DNA of 64,000 nt, taken from assembly GCF_040706535.1 (NCBI RefSeq), contig NZ_JAPDRJ010000004.1, positions 186,001 through 250,000 on the forward strand, in the 5' to 3' direction. Position numbers and translations under genes: made by a program. Below are positions 58,566 to 64,000 of this stretch, piece after piece (position 1 is the first letter of the stretch; each line of letters opens with the position of its first letter). Below the pieces are notes generated by a model. The model saw only the letters and a list, made by a program, of their open reading frames with translations. It was not told the origin of the DNA and made no database searches. The stretch is from Lentisalinibacter orientalis. GTDB lineage: Bacteria; Pseudomonadota; Gammaproteobacteria; Steroidobacterales; Woeseiaceae.

Positions 58566-59440
58566 TGAGTAACGCCCGATTCATCGTCGTCATCGTCCTC
58601 GGTCTGGCACTGGTGATCCTCGGCCTCTCGGTCTTCACCGTCGACGAGCGCGAGTATGCGCTCAAGTTCCGGTTCGGCGAGGTCATCGCTTCCGATTACG
58701 AGCCCGGCCTGCATTTCAAGATGCCGATCGTCAACAACGTCCGGAAGTTCCCGCGGCAGATCCTGACGCTGAACAATCCACCCGAGGAAGTGATTACCGC
58801 GGAGAAGAAATCCGTGTTCGTGGACTTCTTCGTGAAGTGGCGCATCCGGGATGCGAGGCAGTACTACGTGTCCACGGGCGGCAACGAGGTGATCGCCACG
58901 GGCCGGCTGCTGGAGATCCTCAAGGCCGATCTGCGAAACGAGTTCGCCAAGCGAACGGTGCGCCAGGTGGTCTCCCTGGAGCGTACCGTGCTCATGGACG
59001 ACATCGTGGTCGCCGCGGCGGAGACGGCGACCGAGTTCGGGATCGAACTGGTCGACGTGCGGGTGAAGCGTATCGAGTTCTCCGAGGACGTGGCGGAGTC
59101 GGTGTACCGGCGCATGCGCCAGGAGCGCGCGACGGTGGCCACCGAGCTGCGTGCCGAAGGCGCCGAGGAGGCTGAACGCATGCGCGCCGATGCCGATCGC
59201 CAACGCACGATTCTCATCGCCGAGGCAAACCGGGAGGCGCAGCAGATCCGCGGTGAGGGCGACGCGATTTCCGCGGAGGTCTATGCCCGCGCCTTCGATC
59301 GGGACAGGGAGTTCTATGCTTTCTATCGCAGCATCCAGGCCTATCGGAACTCGATAGGCCTGACCGGCGACCTGCTGGTGCTGGACCCCGACGGCGACTT
59401 CTTCCGTTACCTGAACGACGCCGGCGGCGCCCAGCGCTGA
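58565..59440 (+). CDS. hflC: FtsH protease regulator HflC
   Basis: 291-aa partner of HflK. One N-terminal membrane helix (FIVVIVLGLALVILGLSVF), an SPFH domain and a coiled coil (VYRRMRQERATVATELRAEG) followed by RTILIAEANREAQQIRGEGDA. The length is close to that of HflC of other gammaproteobacteria. Translation is coupled to hflK. Confidence 0.96.
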   Translation: MSNARFIVVIVLGLALVILGLSVFTVDEREYALKFRFGEVIASDYEPGLHFKMPIVNNVRKFPRQILTLNNPPEEVITAEKKSVFVDFFVKWRIRDARQYYVSTGGNEVIATGRLLEILKADLRNEFAKRTVRQVVSLERTVLMDDIVVAAAETATEFGIELVDVRVKRIEFSEDVAESVYRRMRQERATVATELRAEGAEEAERMRADADRQRTILIAEANREAQQIRGEGDAISAEVYARAFDRDREFYAFYRSIQAYRNSIGLTGDLLVLDPDGDFFRYLNDAGGAQR

Positions 59441-59500
59441 CCGGCCGCCGTTGCCGCTGTATCCGGGCAGAGCCGGTGAGCGCCCGAACGGAGACGCCGC

Positions 59501-59692
59501 ATGCAATGGAGTGATCTCTGGGCGGCATTCGCCCTGTATCTCGTGCTCGAGGGGCTGCTGCCTTTCGCCAGCCCGCGCCGCTGGCGCGAGGCGCTGGTTG
59601 CCATCGCCGAACTCGACGACGGCAGTATCCGCCGGATAGGGCTGGTCAGCATGGTCGCCGGGCTTGTGCTGCTGTACTTCGTACGCTACTGA
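59501..59692 (+). CDS. DUF2065 family membrane protein
   Basis: 63-aa protein with two membrane helices (DLWAAFALYLVLEGLLPFA and RRIGLVSMVAGLVLLYFVRY) joined by a short polar loop. It matches the YjeT/DUF2065 family, which sits between hflC and purA in many gammaproteobacteria. Function unknown. Confidence 0.9.
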   Translation: MQWSDLWAAFALYLVLEGLLPFASPRRWREALVAIAELDDGSIRRIGLVSMVAGLVLLYFVRY

Positions 59693-59723
59693 ATAGGCCT
59701 CACAACCGGGGACAACGAACATC

Positions 59724-61016
<1,293 letters not shown>

Positions 61017-61027
61017 GCGAGGAACCG

Positions 61028-61336
61028 ATGGAAGACAGTAACGCCGACAGCAGACCGGAGGTCGAGGTCATCCACAACACGGCCGAACGCCGTTTCGAGA
61101 CCGAAGTGGACGGCCATCTCGCGTACGCCGATTACCGGATGGACGGCGACGTGATGCATTTCACCAGCACGCAGGTGCCGGAGGCGATCGGCGGCCGCGG
61201 CATCGCGGGCCGGCTGGTGCGCACGGGCATGGACTACGCCCGGGAACACGGCCACGGCGTCGTGCCGGCCTGCTCCTACGTGGCCGCGTGGCTCGAGCGT
61301 CATCCCGAATACGAGGACCTGCGCGCCGCGGGCTGA
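61028..61336 (+). CDS. Small GNAT-like N-acetyltransferase
   Basis: 102-aa protein of the YjdJ-type (acetyltransf_CG) GNAT group. RRFETEVDGHLAYADYRMDGDVMHFTSTQVPEAIGGRGIAGRLVRTGMDYAREHG has the acetyl-CoA-binding GGRGIAGRL loop, and VVPACSYVAAWLERHPEYEDL ends the family core. Substrate unknown. GAGGAA precedes the ATG; it follows purA by 11 bp and may be co-transcribed. Confidence 0.9.
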   Translation: MEDSNADSRPEVEVIHNTAERRFETEVDGHLAYADYRMDGDVMHFTSTQVPEAIGGRGIAGRLVRTGMDYAREHGHGVVPACSYVAAWLERHPEYEDLRAAG

Positions 61337-61366
61337 CGGGCCGCGCGCCGGGGCAGGAACGGTCTC

Positions 61367-62437
61367 TTGGCGGGGCGCGCGCTGCGATTCCTGGCCGGCC
61401 CGGGCGCGCTGGCCGAGATCCGCGAGCACGGCCTCGACCCGGAGCGCATCCGTCTGCTGGCCGGTGCCTCCGGCGGCGCAAAATGGCTGGTTCTGTACGG
61501 ACTGGACCGGGTCATCATGCGCGAGCTGCTGCCGCGCCTGCGGGGCGCCGTGCATCTCATCGGCTCCTCCATAGGCACCTGGCGTTTCGCCTGCTACGCC
61601 CAGTCGGATCCGCTGGCGGCCATCGACCGCCTGCGTGACGGCTACATCTACCAGCACTACAGCGAACGGCCGGACCGGGCGGAGATCACGGCGAAGAGCC
61701 GGGAGATACTCGGTCATGCGCTGGGGCCCCGCGGGCCGCAGGAGATACTCTCCCATCCGGTGCTGCGCACCCACGTGATGACCGCCCGAGCCCACGGGCC
61801 GGCGGCCTCGGAGCGCGGCGCGATGCTGACGGCGGGCCTGGCGCTGGCCGCCGCCGGCAACCTGCTGAGCCGCCGCAGCCTGCGGGCGTTCTTCAGCCGC
61901 GCGCTGTTCAGCGATCCCCGAGCGGAGGCGCCGTTCCTGCACGCCGACGATTTCCCGCTGCGGGTGCACGCGCTCACCGAGCAGAACCTGGCACCGGCGA
62001 TCCTGGCGAGCGGGGCCATTCCGCTGGTGATCGAGGGCATGCGCGATATCCCCGGCGGCGTGCCCGGTGTCTATCGCGACGGCGGCATCATCGACTATCA
62101 CCTCGACCTGCCGCTGTCCGCGGTCGACGGCATCGCGCTCTATGCCCATTTCTATCCCCACGTCATCCCGGGCTGGTTCGACAAGCGCCTCTCCTGGCGC
62201 CGCCCCGCGCGGGAGCACATGGACCGGGTGCTGCTGATGGCGCCCTCCGACGATTTCGTCGCGGGCCTGCCGGGCGGGCGCATCCCGGACCGCCACGATT
62301 TTCGCCGCTACGATCCGGCCACCCGAGAGCGTCACTGGAAGAGGGCGGTGGCCGAGAGCGAGAGGCTGGGAGACGAATTCGCGGAGGTGCTGGAGAGCGG
62401 CCTGGCCGCGGAGCGCATCGAGCCCCTGCTGCCCTGA
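61367..62437 (+). CDS. Patatin-like phospholipase family protein
   Basis: 356-aa predicted lipid acyl hydrolase. GASGGAKWLVL forms the oxyanion-type loop, GSSIGTWRFA the GxSxG nucleophile elbow, and YRDGGIIDYH the DGG motif with the catalytic Asp. Otherwise unlike classic patatins, and the lipid substrate is unknown. The start codon is TTG at 61367 with GGAACGG upstream. It lies 30 bp after the GNAT gene on the same strand. Confidence 0.82.
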   Translation: MAGRALRFLAGPGALAEIREHGLDPERIRLLAGASGGAKWLVLYGLDRVIMRELLPRLRGAVHLIGSSIGTWRFACYAQSDPLAAIDRLRDGYIYQHYSERPDRAEITAKSREILGHALGPRGPQEILSHPVLRTHVMTARAHGPAASERGAMLTAGLALAAAGNLLSRRSLRAFFSRALFSDPRAEAPFLHADDFPLRVHALTEQNLAPAILASGAIPLVIEGMRDIPGGVPGVYRDGGIIDYHLDLPLSAVDGIALYAHFYPHVIPGWFDKRLSWRRPAREHMDRVLLMAPSDDFVAGLPGGRIPDRHDFRRYDPATRERHWKRAVAESERLGDEFAEVLESGLAAERIEPLLP

Positions 62438-62462
62438 CTGCCCTGAGACCCGGTCCGCGCGC

Positions 62463-62502
62463 GAGCCGCGGAGGAGCCGCGCATGAGCCGCGCATGAGCC
62501 AT
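62463..62502. repeat. 11-bp direct repeats before the OPT gene
   Basis: Two perfect GAGCCGCGCAT copies (62474-62484, 62485-62495), flanked by partial copies at 62463-62470 and 62496-62502. They occupy the place of a -35 element for the TAGACT box at 62505 and could be tandem activator sites or slippage products. Confidence 0.7.
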
Positions 62503-62504
62503 GA

Positions 62505-62510
62505 TAGACT
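62505..62510 (+). promoter_or_regulatory. Putative -10 box for the OPT transporter gene
   Basis: TAGACT in the context ATGATAGACTCC, the same hexamer as before prfC. The leader would be about 47 nt and is mostly taken up by a hairpin. Confidence 0.4.
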
Positions 62511-62520
62511 CCGCCCCGAC

Positions 62521-62553
62521 CGGGGTCCGGCAGAGGCCTGACAGCGGACCCCG
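62521..62553 (+). promoter_or_regulatory. 9-bp hairpin in the OPT gene leader
   Basis: CGGGGTCCG (62521-62529) and CGGACCCCG (62545-62553) form a perfect 9-bp stem with a 15-nt loop. It begins near the predicted mRNA 5' end and stops just before the GAGGAG ribosome site, so it might guard the 5' end or affect initiation. Confidence 0.6.
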
Positions 62554-62563
62554 CAGAGGAGCG

Positions 62564-64000
62564 ATGGCCATGAACAATGCCGCGGGACCGGTGCCCATGC
62601 AGGGCGCTTATCCGGAGCTCTCCTGGCCGGCGGTGATCGTCGGCTGGTTCCTCGGCGTCATCATCGCCATCTCCATCGGCTACGCGGCGCTCATCCTCGG
62701 CTTCTCCATCGAGGGCTCGGAACTCGCCGCCATCCTCGGCTTCGGCATCCTGCGCGGCCTGCTGCGCCGGCGCAGCATCATCGAGAACAACATCGCCCAG
62801 ACGGTGGCCAGCGCGGTGAACGGCGCTTCCTCCGGCATGATGTTCTCCGTGCCGGCGATCTTCATCCTCGGTCACGGCGGCGACTTCAACCCCTACATCC
62901 TCACCTTCGGCTGCATCGCCGGCGCCTACCTCGGCATCGCCTTCATCATCCCGCTCAGGAAGCAGATGATCGATTTCGAGCGCCTGACCTATCCCGGCGG
63001 CGTGGCGGTGGCCACCATCCTGAAGTCCCCGGGCGCCGGCGTGCGCAAGGCGGCGATCCTGCTGGGCGCCGCCGCCGTGAGCGCGGCCGTGCATTTCGCC
63101 ACTCAGCTGACCGGCGTCTCCGACTGGGACCTCGGCTCCCGCCTGGGCATGCCGGAATACATGAACGGGGTCTGGTACCTGTCGTTGCTGACCGTGGGCG
63201 TCGCCTTCATCGCGGGCAAGGGCGGCGTCGCCTTCATCATCGGCGGCTTCGTGACCTGGTGGTTCATCGCGCCGATGCTGGCCGCCAACGGCCAGCTGCC
63301 GGTCGACCCCGCCACCGGGCAGACCATCACGGACCCGGGCTTCCTGCGCTCCGCGCTGTTCCGGCCCATCGGTATCGGCATGCTGATCGGCGGCGCGGTC
63401 ATGGGCGTGGTACTGGCGTTCCCGCTGATCCGCTCGGCGGTGCGTTCCATGCAGAGCGCCGCCAAGGTCGAGTCCGCGGTGTCCGGCGACGAGATGCCGA
63501 TCAAACTGCTCTACGGCGCCATCGCGGGTGCGGCGCTGCTGCTCGCAGTTATCGCCGTGTCCTCCACGGAGGCCGTCGGGCTCGGCCGGGGCCTGCTGAT
63601 GGCGCTGCTCGGCACGGTGTGGATCTGGATGGCGGGCGTCATCCTGTCGGAGGCCATCGGGCGCACCAACTGGTCGCCGCTGTCGGGCATGACGCTGATC
63701 GGCATTACGCTGCTGATCGTCGCGACCAGCGGCCTGGACCGGGCGGACGCGATCGTCGCCGCCATCATGGTCGGCGCGGCCACCTGCGTGGCCATGTCCC
63801 AGGCGACCGACCTGATGCTGGACCTGAAGACGGGTTACCTGGTGGGCGCGACTCCGCGGATGCAGCAGATGGGCCAGTTCATCGGCGCCTGGCTGGGCCC
63901 GCTGGTCGTGATCGTGCTGATCTTCGTCCTGGACAACGCCTACGGCCTCGGCAGCGAGAAGCTGCCCGCGCCCCAGGCGCAGGCGCTGGCCAGCACGGTG
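62564..64000 (+). CDS. OPT family oligopeptide transporter (partial, N-terminal 479 residues)
   Basis: Polytopic inner-membrane permease cut off by the right window edge; the frame is open to base 64000. After a short leader the sequence YPELSWPAVIVGWFLGVIIA matches the OPT start; SVNG-like NIAQTVASAVNGASSGMMFSVPA and QMIDFERLTYPGGVAVATILKS are family signatures. At least ten hydrophobic segments are visible. The family takes up peptides or metal chelates; which one here is unknown. ATG 62564 has GAGGAG 2 nt upstream; ATG 62570 is better spaced and also possible. Confidence 0.9.
   Translation, partial: MAMNNAAGPVPMQGAYPELSWPAVIVGWFLGVIIAISIGYAALILGFSIEGSELAAILGFGILRGLLRRRSIIENNIAQTVASAVNGASSGMMFSVPAIFILGHGGDFNPYILTFGCIAGAYLGIAFIIPLRKQMIDFERLTYPGGVAVATILKSPGAGVRKAAILLGAAAVSAAVHFATQLTGVSDWDLGSRLGMPEYMNGVWYLSLLTVGVAFIAGKGGVAFIIGGFVTWWFIAPMLAANGQLPVDPATGQTITDPGFLRSALFRPIGIGMLIGGAVMGVVLAFPLIRSAVRSMQSAAKVESAVSGDEMPIKLLYGAIAGAALLLAVIAVSSTEAVGLGRGLLMALLGTVWIWMAGVILSEAIGRTNWSPLSGMTLIGITLLIVATSGLDRADAIVAAIMVGAATCVAMSQATDLMLDLKTGYLVGATPRMQQMGQFIGAWLGPLVVIVLIFVLDNAYGLGSEKLPAPQAQALASTV

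Overview
The window is a GC-rich stretch of bacterial chromosome packed with core genes. Gene content and order point to a gammaproteobacterium: rnfABC, purM-purN with a DUF3108 gene, DUF2066-hda, pepA-holC-valS, lptFG, pcnB-folK-panBC, and the tsaE-amiC-mutL-miaA-hfq-hflX-hflKC-purA superoperon. The high GC, the frequent GTG and TTG starts, and an endonuclease-type MutL would fit a high-GC lineage such as the Ectothiorhodospiraceae or relatives. That placement is inference; nothing in the window fixes the genus. No prophage, transposase, CRISPR array or rRNA was seen.

Layout. 1-8663 (minus): rnfC (cut by the window edge), rnfB, rnfA, metG, two PilT-family ATPases and a large HEAT-repeat Ser/Thr kinase. 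8664-9038: a 375-bp divergent control region rich in inverted repeats. 9039-10703 (plus): mrp and dcd. 10667-13252 (minus): DUF3108, purN, purM. 13338-16854 (plus): DUF2066, a CDP-alcohol phosphatidyltransferase, an AI-2E/PerM permease and hda. 16851-18144 (minus): DUF2069, a WrbA-like quinone reductase and an ArsC-like protein. 18298-18963 (plus): DUF4398 lipoprotein and acylphosphatase. 19000-21327 (minus): lytic transglycosylase and proS. 21480-27253 (plus): a Psd-like protein without a pyruvoyl site, pssA, a family-4-type uracil-DNA glycosylase, rimI, prfC, and a UMF1-type transporter preceded by a methionine-rich mini-ORF. 27180-36406 (minus): TgpA-type transglutaminase, DUF58, MoxR, valS, a small acidic protein, holC and pepA. 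36630-38782 (plus): lptF and lptG. 38797-41688 (minus): RDD protein, Tat-exported aldo/keto reductase, nucleotide-transporter-like protein and tRNA-Glu(CTC). 41767-46182 (plus): pcnB, folK, a deoxynucleoside kinase, panB and panC. 46199-49308 (minus): a cyclic-nucleotide-binding GGDEF protein, PPK2 and queG. 49371/49392-61016 (plus): nnrD/E, tsaE, amiC, mutL, miaA, hfq, hflX, hflK, hflC, DUF2065 and purA. 61028-64000 (plus): a small GNAT-like protein, a patatin-like protein and an OPT transporter cut by the right edge.

How the genes work together. Most transcription units are tightly coupled by 4-bp ATGA, GTGA or TTGA overlaps. The units cover redox-driven ion pumping (Rnf), translation (MetG, ProS, ValS, PrfC, RimI, MiaA, QueG, TsaE, tRNA-Glu), purine, folate and pantothenate synthesis, envelope assembly (LptFG, PssA, AmiC), DNA maintenance (MutL, UDG, HolC, Hda) and RNA or protein quality control (Hfq, PcnB, HflX, HflKC).

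The least ordinary signals are five. (1) A HEAT-repeat/kinase protein heads a PilT-ATPase pair. (2) A Met-rich mini-ORF is translationally coupled to a transporter. (3) A Psd-fold protein with a destroyed self-cleavage site sits next to pssA. (4) Two genes (pcnB and the holC-valS spacer gene) have weak or non-canonical starts. (5) An OPT-transporter leader carries direct repeats and a 9-bp hairpin. All coordinates and motifs were read by eye; no database or alignment search was possible.
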